Of a DNA stretch of 64,000 nucleotides, positions 18,128 through 26,665 are shown one piece after another. A program made the position numbers and the translations under genes. The stretch is taken from NCBI GenBank assembly GCA_008638415.1, contig VWVT01000008.1, positions 1-64,000 on the forward strand, read 5' to 3'. Under the pieces are notes generated by a model. The model was not told the DNA's origin, searched no databases, and saw nothing but the letters and a program-made list of their open reading frames with translations. The DNA is from Nocardiopsis sinuspersici (GTDB taxonomy: Bacteria; Actinomycetota; Actinomycetes; Streptosporangiales; Streptosporangiaceae). Each line of letters starts with the position of its first letter. Position 1 is the first letter of the stretch.

Positions 18128-19113
18128 CCGCGACCACACGACCCGAGGGGCTGGACGAGGCCCTGACCCGGTTGGACGGCACGGGCGCCCGCCCGCGCGC
18201 CGGGGGGACCGACCTGACGGCGTGCCTGTCCTCGGGGGTCCTCGAACCCGCTCCCGTGGTGGACCTGTCCGGGGTGGCGGAGCTGCGCGGAGCGGAGTGG
18301 CGCCCCGACGGCTCGGTCCGCCTGGGCGCGCTGACCGGCGTGGGCGAGCTGTCCGCGGACGCGCGGCTGGCGGACGCCTACCCGGCGCTGGCCCTCACGG
18401 CGCGGGAGCTGGCCACGCCGCAGGTGCGCAACGCCGCGACGCTGGGCGGCAACCTGCTCCAGCGCAACCGCTGCTGGTACCTGCGCAACCCCGCCTTCGA
18501 CTGCTTCCAGACGGGCGGTGACTCCTGCCCGGCGCGCGGGGGCGACCACCTGTACGGGGTGGTCGTGGACCAGGGGCCGTGCGTGGCGCCCCACCCGTCG
18601 TCGCTGGCGGTGGCGCTGCTGGCCTACGACGCGTCGGTGCTGGTGGCCGGCGGCGACCGGGCGGAGAGGGCGGTGGCGGACCTGTACGACGCCGCCGACC
18701 CCACCCGCGACCACGTGCTGGAGCCCGGACAGGTGCTGGTGTCGGTGACGCTGCCGGTCCCCGTACCGGGTGAGCGGGCCGCCTACCGGCGGGCGACCGG
18801 CCGCTCCCGCGCGGAGTGGCCGCTGGTGGAGGCGGTGGCCCGCCTGTCCCTCGCGGACGGGGACTCGGGCCCGGTGGCCTCGGCGGCGGTGGCCGTGGGC
18901 GGGGTCGCGCGCACCCCGTTGCGGCTGCCGCGGGTGGAGGCCGCCCTGGTGGGCACGCGTCCCGGGAGTCCGCTGGACGCGGGCGTGGAGAGGGCGCTGG
19001 AGGGCCTGGCCGGCCTGTGCTCCCCGCTGCCCGCGACCGGGTACAAGGTGGACCTGCTGTGCGCCACCGTGCGTGACGTCCTCGAACGGGCCCTGGACGT
19101 ACCGCGGGCGTAG
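18124..19113 (+). CDS. Mo-hydroxylase FAD subunit with four-Cys insertion
   Basis: The 329-residue protein is a flavoprotein subunit with the FAD motifs 'RAGGTDLTACL' (about residue 20) and 'RNAATLGGNLLQRNRC' (about 100). Directly after the second motif come four cysteines within about 40 residues (RC-W, FDC-F, DSCPA, GPC-V), as in the PaoB/YagS and 4-hydroxybenzoyl-CoA reductase beta subunits, where the insertion binds an extra [4Fe-4S] cluster. That cluster is inferred here. It is translationally coupled (ATGA) to the fused Fe-S/Mo subunit; together they would make a two-polypeptide alpha-beta enzyme. A strong hairpin follows. Confidence 0.88.
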   Translation: MTATTRPEGLDEALTRLDGTGARPRAGGTDLTACLSSGVLEPAPVVDLSGVAELRGAEWRPDGSVRLGALTGVGELSADARLADAYPALALTARELATPQVRNAATLGGNLLQRNRCWYLRNPAFDCFQTGGDSCPARGGDHLYGVVVDQGPCVAPHPSSLAVALLAYDASVLVAGGDRAERAVADLYDAADPTRDHVLEPGQVLVSVTLPVPVPGERAAYRRATGRSRAEWPLVEAVARLSLADGDSGPVASAAVAVGGVARTPLRLPRVEAALVGTRPGSPLDAGVERALEGLAGLCSPLPATGYKVDLLCATVRDVLERALDVPRA

Positions 19114-19125
19114 GGACCGTGGGGT

Positions 19126-19155
19126 GGGGCCGCCGGACTTCCGTCCGGCGGCCCC
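19126..19155. terminator. Hairpin between convergent operons
   Basis: A 13-bp perfect stem (19126-19138 with 19143-19155) closes a TTCC loop. It lies 12 nt past the FAD-subunit stop and 11 nt before the stop of the convergent ligase gene, so it probably acts in both directions. Confidence 0.7.
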
Positions 19156-19166
19156 GGCCCGCGGGC

Positions 19167-20117
19167 TCAGCCGCGCAGCAGCGCCTGGTGGGCCAGTTCC
19201 CGGCACACGACCGCGAAGTCCAGCCCCGCGGCGGAGGCCGCCATCGGGAACGTGGAGGTCTCGGTCAGCCCCGGTGCCACGTTGGCCTCCAGGAAGGTGA
19301 CCCGGCCGTCGGCGCCCACGATGACGTCGGTGCGGGAGAAGTCCCGCAGGCCCAGGACGCGGTGCGCGGTCAGCGCGGCGTCGGTGGCGGCGGTGACGGC
19401 CTCGGCCTCCAGGCGCGCCGGGCAGAAGAACTCGGTGCGTCCGGCGGTGTAGCGGGCGGCGTAGTCGTAGACCCCGCCGTCGGGCACGATCTCCACCGGC
19501 GGCAGTGCCACCGGGCCCTCGCCCGTGTCCAGGACGCCCACGGCCAGCTCGGTGCCCTGCACCTGTTCCTCGACCAGGGCCGAGTCGCTGTAGGCGAAGC
19601 AGGACACCAGCGCGGCCGACAGGTCCTGCGCCGAGGTGACCGGGGTCGCGCCGAACGCGGAACCGCCCCGGTCGGGCTTGACGAACAGCGGAAGGCCCAG
19701 CCGGCCGACCAGCCGCTCCACCAGCGCCGGGGCGCCCAGGTCGTGGAAGGCCGACTTGGGCAGCACGGCTCCGCGCGGCACCCGCACGCCCCTCTCGGCC
19801 AGCAGCGCCTTGGCGGCGGGCTTGGAGTAGGCCAGGCGGCAGGCGCCGGGGCGGGCGCCCACGTAGGGCGCCCCGACCAGTTCCAGGACCTCCCGGATGG
19901 TGCCGTCCTCGCCCGCCGACCCGTGCAGGACGGGGAAGACCACCTGGGGCGGGTCCTGGGAGAGCCGGTCCAGCAGTCCGGAGCCGACGTCGGCGACCTG
20001 GACCTCCACGCCCAGGCGGCGCAGCGCCTCGGCGACACTGCGCCCGGAGTGGACGCTCACCTCGTGTTCGGGGGACAGGCCCCCGGCGAGAACGAGAACC
20101 CGGTCAAGGTCTGCCAC
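19167..20117 (-). CDS. D-alanine--D-alanine ligase-like ATP-grasp protein
   Basis: This 316-residue protein has an N-terminal Ddl-like domain ('LAGGLSPEHEVSVHSG') and an ATP-grasp domain with 'FVKPDRGGSAFGATPV' (about residue 165), 'VEEQVQGTELAVGVL' (about 200) and the Mg/ATP-binding end 'FLEANVAPGLTETSTFP' (about 280). It could condense D-Ala or another amino acid with ATP; true Ddl enzymes have a more standard 'NTMPG' segment, so an alternative amino-acid ligase role is possible. I place the start at the GTG at 20117 because AAGGAGGT lies 7 nt upstream; an ATG at 20147 in the same frame has no such signal. It follows the aminotransferase gene by about 50 nt and is probably in its operon. 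Confidence 0.82.
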   Translation of the reverse strand: MADLDRVLVLAGGLSPEHEVSVHSGRSVAEALRRLGVEVQVADVGSGLLDRLSQDPPQVVFPVLHGSAGEDGTIREVLELVGAPYVGARPGACRLAYSKPAAKALLAERGVRVPRGAVLPKSAFHDLGAPALVERLVGRLGLPLFVKPDRGGSAFGATPVTSAQDLSAALVSCFAYSDSALVEEQVQGTELAVGVLDTGEGPVALPPVEIVPDGGVYDYAARYTAGRTEFFCPARLEAEAVTAATDAALTAHRVLGLRDFSRTDVIVGADGRVTFLEANVAPGLTETSTFPMAASAAGLDFAVVCRELAHQALLRG

Positions 20118-20170
20118 GGCGCGGACCTCCTTCTGTGCGGCTGTCATCGGTGCTGTGCCCTCGCGGGGTG

Positions 20171-21493
20171 TCAGGGCAGGTCGGCGGTGGGGGTCTGCGT
20201 GCCCTCGGAGTCCGGGGCCAGGGTGGTGCCGAACGTATCACGCAGGTCGACCTCGCCCTCGATGGCTCCGACCAGGCGTCGCACGCCCTCGCGGATCTGC
20301 TCGGGTGTGGGGAAGCAGAAGCTCAGGCGCATGTTGGCCCGGCCGCGGTCGTCGGCGTAGAAGCCGGTACCGGGAACGTAGGCGACCCGCTCGGCGACGG
20401 CGCGGGGCAGCATGGCCTTGGAGTCGATGCCCTCGGGCAGGGTGGCCCAGACGAAGAATCCGCCCTCGGGGCGGGTCCAGGTGCAGCCCTGCGGCATCAT
20501 CGCCGTCAGTGCGTTGAGCATCGCGTCGCGGCGCTCCCCGTACATGGTGTTGAACGCCTTGATCTGCTCCTGCCAGGGGAAGGTGTGGAGGTAGCGGCGC
20601 ACCACGAGCTGGTTGAAGGTGGAGTGGCTGAGCATCGCCGACTCGGCCGCCAGGACGAGTTTGGCCCGTACTGCGGCCGGTGCGAGCGCCCAGCCGATAC
20701 GCAGGCCCGGGGAGAGCGTCTTGGACAGCGATCCCAGGTAGACGACGTTGCCCTCGCTCTGGGAGTAGAGGGTGGGCTCGGGGTCGCCGTCGTAGCGCAG
20801 CAGGCCGTAGGGGTTGTCCTCGACGATGAGCACGTCGTGGCGCTCACAGGCGGCGACCACGCCGGCGCGGCGCTCGGCCGACATGGTGATCCCCGCCGGG
20901 TTCTGGAAGTTGGGGACGGTGTAGAAGAACTTCACCGGCCGCCCGTCGAGCTCGGCGCGGACCAGCGCCTCCTCCAGCTCCTCGGGGATCACGCCCTGTT
21001 CGTCCATGCCCACGTGGCGGATGTCGGCCTGGAAGGCGGAGAAGGTGTTGATCGCGGTGACGTAGGTGGGGGCCTCGGTCAGGACGATGTCGCCGGGGTC
21101 GACGAAGACGCGGGTGATGAGGTCCAGCGCCTGCTGGGAGCCGACGGTGACGATGACGTCGTCGGGGCTGGCGGTGATGCCCTCCAGCGTCATGTAGTCA
21201 CAGAGCTGCTCGCGCAGGACGGGGTCGCCCTGGGCCGACCCGTACTGGAGCGCGGCCGCGCCCTCCTCGGAGACGACGTCCTTGACCAGTTCGCCGATCT
21301 GGTCCAGCGGCAGCGCCGCGACGTTGGGCATGCCCCCGGCGAGGGAGACCACCTCCGGGCGGGAGGCCACCGCGAAGAGTGCCCGGACCTCCGATGCGAC
21401 CATGCCCTGTGCTCGTCGTGCGTAGCGGCCGAAGTGCGGGTCGACGCGCGAGCCCTGTTGGCCGGGCTGCTGCTCTCGGTGGTCAGCGGACAC
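20171..21493 (-). CDS. PLP-dependent aminotransferase, class I/II
   Basis: The 440-residue protein is a fold-type I aminotransferase like 2-aminoadipate transaminase/LysN and other MocR-catalytic-domain homologues, but without an N-terminal HTH. Visible features are 'VSLAGGMPN' (about residue 48), 'TVGSQQALDLITRV' (about 117), the NPAG segment (about 200), 'VEDNPYGLLRYDG' (about 228) and the PLP lysine in 'GSLSKTLSPGLRIGW' (about 260). It transfers amino groups between an amino acid and a 2-oxo acid; specificity is unknown. Its pairing with the downstream Ddl-like ligase suggests a shared amino-acid product. Confidence 0.86.
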   Translation of the reverse strand: MSADHREQQPGQQGSRVDPHFGRYARRAQGMVASEVRALFAVASRPEVVSLAGGMPNVAALPLDQIGELVKDVVSEEGAAALQYGSAQGDPVLREQLCDYMTLEGITASPDDVIVTVGSQQALDLITRVFVDPGDIVLTEAPTYVTAINTFSAFQADIRHVGMDEQGVIPEELEEALVRAELDGRPVKFFYTVPNFQNPAGITMSAERRAGVVAACERHDVLIVEDNPYGLLRYDGDPEPTLYSQSEGNVVYLGSLSKTLSPGLRIGWALAPAAVRAKLVLAAESAMLSHSTFNQLVVRRYLHTFPWQEQIKAFNTMYGERRDAMLNALTAMMPQGCTWTRPEGGFFVWATLPEGIDSKAMLPRAVAERVAYVPGTGFYADDRGRANMRLSFCFPTPEQIREGVRRLVGAIEGEVDLRDTFGTTLAPDSEGTQTPTADLP

Positions 21494-22196
21494 GGTCCAC
21501 CTCCGAAGGAAGGACGGTCTGTGGGGTCGACGGGATGTCGGCCGGGATCTTGCCGGTCCCGGGTTCGACGCCCTTGTCGCCCCCGTGGTTCACGCGGTGC
21601 CCCTGCCCCGTCCGCGGGCGGGCCGCGAGGGGCCGGGGCGGTCGGGTCGGCCGAGCCGCGGGTGAGCGCGGTTCGGTAAACGCACAGAGTCTAGCCGAGC
21701 GGGCGGAGGCGGGCACGGGGGACTCCCTCCCCGTGCTGTTCACCACATCGGTCACGTCCGCCCCCTTCGCACCGTTTCATCCGGGGTACCCGTTCTCCGC
21801 GTGCGACTCACGCGGCGGTGGTCGGAAGATGGACGTTCCCTGCCCGGCCGGTGCGCCCGCGCCGGGGATGTGCGCGGGGACGGATCCCCCACCCGTCCCC
21901 GCGCGACGCGCCGCGCCCCGGAGATGTCTCTCCCGCGGGACGCACCGCCGGCGCGATGGCCGCGGGGTTCCCCCGAATCCCGTGGGCGGCCATTCTCAGC
22001 CCGGTGGCACCTCTCCCGTCTCTCCCCCGGGACCCCCCTCAAGGTCCGAAGGCCGTGAACATGCCACATATCCACCGGTGGTCGGCCCGTCGTGCCCTCT
22101 CTCACCCGACGGCGCCACCGGTTCGGGCCGCGCACGCTCAGTCCACCGCATGGGCACCGACACGGCAAGGGTTGCACTAGGTTGCGACGCCATCGC
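21494..22196. other. 700-nt intergenic region
   Basis: No open frame here shows the expected third-position GC bias with a start signal. A 7-bp perfect hairpin (CCGCGTG, 5-nt loop, CACGCGG) at 21797-21815 is the only clear structure. The promoter of the aminotransferase operon must lie in the first part of the gap, but I cannot assign it. Confidence 0.4.
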
Positions 22197-23495
22197 CTAG
22201 AGCCATGGCACGACGCCGCCGCGGAGCGCCTCGCGCAGCGCGTGCACGCCTGGGGCCATCGAGCCGGGCAGAAGGTCCTCCGGGTGTCCGGGCCCGGACA
22301 CCCGGACCCGGACCTCCTCGCTGAACCGGTAGGGGCGGCTCTCGATGATGCCGCCCAGGTGGCGGCGCACGCGTGAGAGTTCCGCGCGCACCGTCACCAC
22401 GTGTCCGTTCGCGCCGAACACGTCCCGGGACAGCTGCGCGCCCGTGCGTCCCTCCCGGTGCACGGCCAACAGCAGCAGCAGCTCCGCGTGGCGCGGGGTG
22501 AGCCGGTGCGCCCACTCCCCGCTGGGCCCGGACACCACCACGGTCGGCGAGGACCTGACCAGGTCCAGGGTGACCTTGGAGGGCGCGGACCGCTCCATCG
22601 GCCGGGGCCGGACCAGCCAGCCCCCGGGCAGGGGCTCCAGGGCGCACTCCCCCAGCGCGGGCAGCCAGGCCGTGCCCGTCTCCCGGTGCTTGGGCAGCAG
22701 CACCCGCCGGACCGGCTCCATGTGGACCGCGGTCGCGGTCCACCCGGCGTCGTCCACCACCAGCGCGCGCTCGTTCATCCCGGCCAGCAGGGGCGCCGCC
22801 ACCGAGCGCAGCCGTTCCAGGTGGGTGTGGTGGATGCTCTGCAGGTGCGCCTCGGCCAGTTGGGCCACCGCGTTGACCAGCGCCAGGGTGGAGGGGTGGA
22901 CGGTCGACATCGGGCCGGTGACGTCGACGGCACCGAGCAGGCGTCCGTCACGGGGGTCGTGGATGGGGGCGCAGGCGCAGGTGAGGGGGTGCAGGGTCCG
23001 GACGAAGTGCTCGGCGGAGTAGACCTGCACGGGCCGTCCCACGACCAGGGCGGTGCCGATGGCGTTGGTGCCGGCGCTGCCCTCGTTCCAGAAGGCGCCC
23101 TCCACGAGCCCCACCCGGTCTCCGACGGCGCGGAGGCGGCGGGGTCCGTCCCGCCACAGGATCTGGCCGGAGGCGTCGGTGACCAGCATGACGTGGTCGG
23201 CCTCGTCGGCGACCGAGACGAGTGAGCGGCGGATCAGCGGCAGGACCTCGGCGATCGGGGAGGCCTCGCGGTGGCGCTGGAGTTCGTCCAGGCGCGCCAT
23301 CCGGGGCGGTGGAGCGTTGTCGGGATCGATCCCGAAGCGGCGCGTGCGTCCCCAGGAGTCCTCGATGACCGGGCGCAGCGGTGCGGGCGCCGGGCGCCCG
23401 GCGAGCGCGGCCTCGTGTACCCGCCGGAGCAGGAGCGCGTGCTCGCGCGCGTCCGCCCCCGTGGGCAGGGCCGTGTCCAGCGAGGAAAACGACAT
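22197..23495 (-). CDS. GAF-domain transcriptional regulator, AcoR-like without AAA+
   Basis: The 432-residue protein begins like AcoR-type activators, with a signal-input region and a GAF domain ('EGSAGTNAIGTALVVGRPVQ', about residues 145-165; 'CACAPIHDP', about 180). The central sigma-54 AAA+ domain of true AcoR is absent; the C-terminal part instead holds a winged-helix-like segment ('LTPRHAELLLLLAVHREG' and 'VRAELSRVRRHLGGIIESRP'). Such truncated forms are common in actinobacteria, which lack sigma-54. The start at 23495 is taken because the purine-rich GGGGGGCC stretch precedes it; a GTG at 23531 is possible. No aldehyde or alcohol dehydrogenase gene, the usual partner, lies next to it. 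Confidence 0.75.
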   Translation of the reverse strand: MSFSSLDTALPTGADAREHALLLRRVHEAALAGRPAPAPLRPVIEDSWGRTRRFGIDPDNAPPPRMARLDELQRHREASPIAEVLPLIRRSLVSVADEADHVMLVTDASGQILWRDGPRRLRAVGDRVGLVEGAFWNEGSAGTNAIGTALVVGRPVQVYSAEHFVRTLHPLTCACAPIHDPRDGRLLGAVDVTGPMSTVHPSTLALVNAVAQLAEAHLQSIHHTHLERLRSVAAPLLAGMNERALVVDDAGWTATAVHMEPVRRVLLPKHRETGTAWLPALGECALEPLPGGWLVRPRPMERSAPSKVTLDLVRSSPTVVVSGPSGEWAHRLTPRHAELLLLLAVHREGRTGAQLSRDVFGANGHVVTVRAELSRVRRHLGGIIESRPYRFSEEVRVRVSGPGHPEDLLPGSMAPGVHALREALRGGVVPWL

Positions 23496-23643
23496 GTGGC
23501 CCCCCGGCCTAGGTTTCACAGCGGCGTTCACCCGTTCTCCCGGAGAATGCCCCGGTCTTCGGTTCGGGGAGGAATCCGGGCGGACACCCCCGGCTTTCCG
23601 TGCTCTGCCTTACACATACCTCTCCTCGGTATGAATCCTTTTC

Positions 23644-24381
23644 GTGAGGACGGCGTACGAGTGCCGGGCCCGCCCGGACCCCGAACAGCGGACCCGGTCG
23701 GGCCCCACGTTCGGGTGCGTACGCCCTGCGTGGCGCGAAACCCTCGCCCGCCGGCGCACCGCCCACCACCGACGCGGTGAGAGGGCCCCGTACAAGCACA
23801 CCTGCGCGGCGCCGACCGGACGGAGAAGGTCCGAGGACCCGGCGTTCTCGTCCGAGGCGCCCTCCGTGCCGTTGCGACGGGCACTCCGGCACCGGCACAG
23901 CGCGTTCGCGGACCTCTCCGCCGGGCGTGCCCGGCATCCGCGCTTCGGGCCCCGCGCCGGGAAGCGGTCGGAGCGCCGCACCCGCGGCGCGTCCCGTATA
24001 CGCCGGGGCGGCTCTCTCCGGCCGAGGACGAGACCCCGGTCGAGGCGGCCCGGTCCTTCGGCGACGCCGAACCCGGCCGCCTCCATCGTCTCCCGCGAAC
24101 CGGGCGGCCGCCGGCACGCCGCCTTCGCCGTGGAGGCCGAGGACCCCGCACCCGCCAGGACCGGGACGTCGACGCGGCCGGGAACATCCTTGCGGCAGGA
24201 CGTGCCGTGGCCCGGGAGAAGGTCCCGGGTGATGCCTGTGGAGCCGGTGTCGGACGGCAAGGGTCCTCCCTTCCGCGGTCGGCGACGAAGCGGGAAACCA
24301 CTGTCGCGAGGCGGTCCGCGTGAGCGGAACCGTCCCGAGGGAACGGTCGGATTCCCCCGCCTTCAGACGGGGGAGGAAGTC
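23644..24381 (+). pseudogene. tnpB: tnpB (OrfB/IS1341-type) pseudogene with internal deletion
   Basis: Reading from the GTG at 23644, the N-terminal half is recognisable: 'PDPEQ', 'FGCVRPAW', 'SVPLRRALRH', 'FADLSAGRARHPRF' and 'SIVSREPGGR' follow the order of TnpB proteins. At about 24160-24175 the frame jumps: the next frame reads 'QDRDVDAAGNILAAGRAVAR' and 'GDACGAGVGRQGSS', the C-terminal end of TnpB including the final RuvC aspartate segment. The RuvC-I and RuvC-II regions and the zinc finger between these points are missing, roughly 200 residues by comparison with the family. The frame then shifts again, and the last codons read 'GFPRLQTGEEVK', the usual TnpB C-terminus. It cannot encode an active nuclease. 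Confidence 0.75.
24354..24381 (+). ncRNA. IS605 right-end hairpin / omega-RNA scaffold remnant
   Basis: CCCCCG and CGGGGG pair around an 8-nt loop and are followed by AGGAAGTCAA. In tnpB elements this end forms the 3' part of the omega-RNA (reRNA), and flanking host DNA immediately downstream becomes the guide. Whether it is still transcribed is unknown. Confidence 0.45.
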
Positions 24382-24774
24382 AAAAGTCTCCTGCCTCGAC
24401 TTCGACAGAATGGGAAGAATGGGGGCATACGTTTCCTTTCGGAAGCCGGGAACGCTCCCCGCTTCCGTCTCTCCACCGGATTATGCCCCACTCCGTCCAC
24501 GGCCCGACGGTGATCTCGACACCGGGAACCGACGGAAACCGAAAGGGCCCGGTCCCGGCACGTGGTCCGTGCGGTCTTCCCCGTGCGAAACGGTGAGTGG
24601 TGACCGCACGCCACCATCGTGTCCACGGAATCGGCCGTGGTGGGCCGAACAGCGATATTGGCCGGTAACGGCCAGTCACCGCGTCCACAGGACACGAAAG
24701 GCGGCGGCACGGGACGAAACACGTACACGGGCACCGGTACGTTCTCGCCGGGTACCGGACGGGCCGGTGCCGGT
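24382..24774. other. Intergenic DNA beyond the tnpB remnant, with terminator hairpin
   Basis: This stretch has less regular codon structure and no supportable gene. A small REP-like hairpin (TGGCCG-GTAA-CGGCCA) lies near 24659-24674. At 24730-24771, GGCACCGG and CCGGTGCC flank a 26-nt loop just before the stop of the PucR-like gene and probably terminate it. Confidence 0.45.
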
Positions 24775-26373
24775 TCAGCCGTCGGAGCGCAGGCGGGTCA
24801 GTGCGAACCACAGGCGCATGCGCTGCTCGGCGTCGGCCAGGTCCACGCCCAGGTCGCGCTCGATCCGGCCGATCCGGTAGCGGACGCTGTTGCGGTGGGT
24901 GCCCAGGTCGGCGGCGGCCCGGTCCCAGTTGCCGTGCCGGGTGAGCCAGGCCCGCAGGGTGCGGCGCAGGCCGCGGGCGGATTCGGTCTCCTCGGCCAGG
25001 GGGCCCAGGACGTGGCGGGCCAGGTCGGCGGACGCGGGCGCCAGGAGGGCCTCGAAGGGGTCGGTGCCCTCCTCCATCAGCGGCCCGCCGACCGCGCGGG
25101 TACGGGCGAGCAGGGCCGCGGCCCTGCGGTTCGCCCCGGTCAGCTCCGCGGGGGGCACCGGCCCGCTCAGTGCGCCGGTCCACCCGTGGGTGAGGAGCAG
25201 GTCCAGGTGGTCGCGGTGGGCCGCGTCGCCCCGGTCGGCGAGGACGGCGCGCAGCCGGTCGGGGCCCGCCTCCAGCAGACGGGTGCCCAGGGGCAGCGCG
25301 GTGGGGAGGGTCCGGTACGCCCCTCCGGCCGGACGGGCGTGCAGGACCCGGTAGGCGGCGGAGCCCGGCGCGCCGGAACCGGATGCGCCGGGACCGGACG
25401 CGCCGGGACCGGGGGGAAGGGTGGCCCGGGTGTCGGGGCCCTCGCCACCGGAGTCGGCGAGTCCGGCCAGCAGCGGCGCGGCCTCCTCGCTGAGCCCTCC
25501 CTCCAGGAGCACTCCGGTGAGCAGGCGCTCGGGAACGGGCGGGGCGTCCTCTCGGAAGGTGCGTGCGAGCAGTTCCAGCAGGGCGGTCGCGGTACGCAGC
25601 ACGGCGCGGTCGGTGATGCCCAGCGGCGCGGCCCTGCCGACCAGGAGCACACCGTGCTCCTCCGGCGGCGTGCCCACCGTGTGCAGGAAGACCTCGTCCC
25701 CGCCGGACCGGGCCTTGGCGCTGCGCGGCCCCCGGGGCCGGGTGAGCCGGTCGGTGAGTTCGCGCAGCTGCGGATCCAGCTCCGGCGGCGCGCCCGTGGT
25801 GCGGTGGGCCCCCTCCGGCACGGAGGCGGACGGGCGAGCCAGGAACGCCCAGCCGTGCAGGGCCTCGGCGAGCACCCGCAGGACCCGGTCCACCGGGACC
25901 GCGTCGGTGACGGCGAGCGCCAGTGCCTGGTGCGCCTCACCGAGCCGGCGCAGGTCGCGCATGTGCAGCTTCTCCAGCTCGGCGCCGACGGCCTGGCTGA
26001 CGGCCGTGAAGGGCGTGGGCCGGGGCACCTCGACCAGGGGCAGTCCCCGCGCGCGGCACTGCTCGACCAGGGCGGCCGGGACGGTGTCGTGTACAGGGGT
26101 GAGGCCGAAGCCGATCGCGCTGACCCCGGCCGCGGCCAGGGAGTCCACGTAGTCGCACAGCCCGGCGCGGGTGCCGGGCAGGTTGACTCCCGCGGTGAGC
26201 AGCAGTTCCCCTCCGCGCAGGTAGGCGGCCGGGTCGGCCAGCTCACTGACCACCGCCCAGCCGACCCCCGGGTCGCCCGCCGCCACGACGGTGGCCAGTC
26301 CCAGGTCGCGGCGGCCCACGACGGTGCTCAGCGGCACCGTGCGGCCGTCCGTCCGCGTCGCGGCCCCGCTCAT
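24775..26373 (-). CDS. PucR-family regulator divergent from agmatinase
   Basis: The 532-residue protein has the same layout as the regulator at 4763: an N-terminal PucR sensor domain ('LSTVVGRRDLGLATVVAAG' then 'AAYLRGGELLLTAGVN'), a variable centre with a Gly/Ala/Ser/Pro-rich linker (about residues 345-370), and a C-terminal helix-turn-helix ('AAADLGTHRNSVRYRIGRIE', about 495). The start at 26373 follows GAGGGGGGAA. Being divergent from the agmatinase gene with a palindrome in between, it probably controls agmatine/arginine or related nitrogen use rather than purines. Confidence 0.82.
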   Translation of the reverse strand: MSGAATRTDGRTVPLSTVVGRRDLGLATVVAAGDPGVGWAVVSELADPAAYLRGGELLLTAGVNLPGTRAGLCDYVDSLAAAGVSAIGFGLTPVHDTVPAALVEQCRARGLPLVEVPRPTPFTAVSQAVGAELEKLHMRDLRRLGEAHQALALAVTDAVPVDRVLRVLAEALHGWAFLARPSASVPEGAHRTTGAPPELDPQLRELTDRLTRPRGPRSAKARSGGDEVFLHTVGTPPEEHGVLLVGRAAPLGITDRAVLRTATALLELLARTFREDAPPVPERLLTGVLLEGGLSEEAAPLLAGLADSGGEGPDTRATLPPGPGASGPGASGSGAPGSAAYRVLHARPAGGAYRTLPTALPLGTRLLEAGPDRLRAVLADRGDAAHRDHLDLLLTHGWTGALSGPVPPAELTGANRRAAALLARTRAVGGPLMEEGTDPFEALLAPASADLARHVLGPLAEETESARGLRRTLRAWLTRHGNWDRAAADLGTHRNSVRYRIGRIERDLGVDLADAEQRMRLWFALTRLRSDG

Positions 26374-26500
26374 GGCTTCCCCCCTCGTCGGTGGCCCGCG
26401 CCTGGGCGGCCCGCGCCTTCTCCCCGCCGCCCGGCGGAGCCGGGACGGACACGGCCGACGCGCTCCGGAGCCCCCGCACGGGGACGCGTCGACCACACGT

Positions 26501-26519
26501 TATGGATACCTCGTCCATA
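26501..26519. promoter_or_regulatory. Candidate operator between PucR-like gene and agmatinase
   Basis: TATGGA and TCCATA form a perfect inverted repeat with a 7-nt spacer in the divergent intergenic region, about 130 nt from the regulator start and 147 nt from the agmatinase start. The site is AT-rich against its surroundings. Binding by the adjacent PucR-like protein is inferred. Confidence 0.5.
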
Positions 26520-26665
26520 CGAACACGCCGAGCGGTGCGATTCGTCCACTGGAGCGCGGCCCGGGGCCTGCCTAACCTGACCGGAGTCCGTGTGATCCGC
26601 GCCCATCCCGCCGACAGCACCGACGACATCGACGGCACCGACCACGAGAGGGACACCACCACCCG

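Larger units (their letters stand above)
23610..24381 (+). mobile_element. Decayed IS200/IS605-type (tnpB-only) element
   Basis: The unit consists of a TTAC tetranucleotide (23610-23613), a perfect hairpin CATACC-N7-GGTATG (23615-23633), a broken tnpB reading right, and a 3' end with the hairpin CCCCCG-N8-CGGGGG followed by GAGGAAGTCAA. This arrangement matches single-gene IS1341-like members of the IS200/IS605 group, which have subterminal hairpins and no inverted repeats. No tnpA is present. The outer boundaries are inferred from the hairpins and are approximate. Confidence 0.7.

Noticed and set aside
21379..22200. 273-codon plus-strand frame over the aminotransferase start and the following gap
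   Set aside because: Poor third-position GC in the intergenic part and no start signal.
23777..24232. Other frames over the tnpB relic
   Set aside because: TnpB similarity is confined to the frame from 23644 and, after the deletion, the frame through 24156; the remaining frames show no family motifs.
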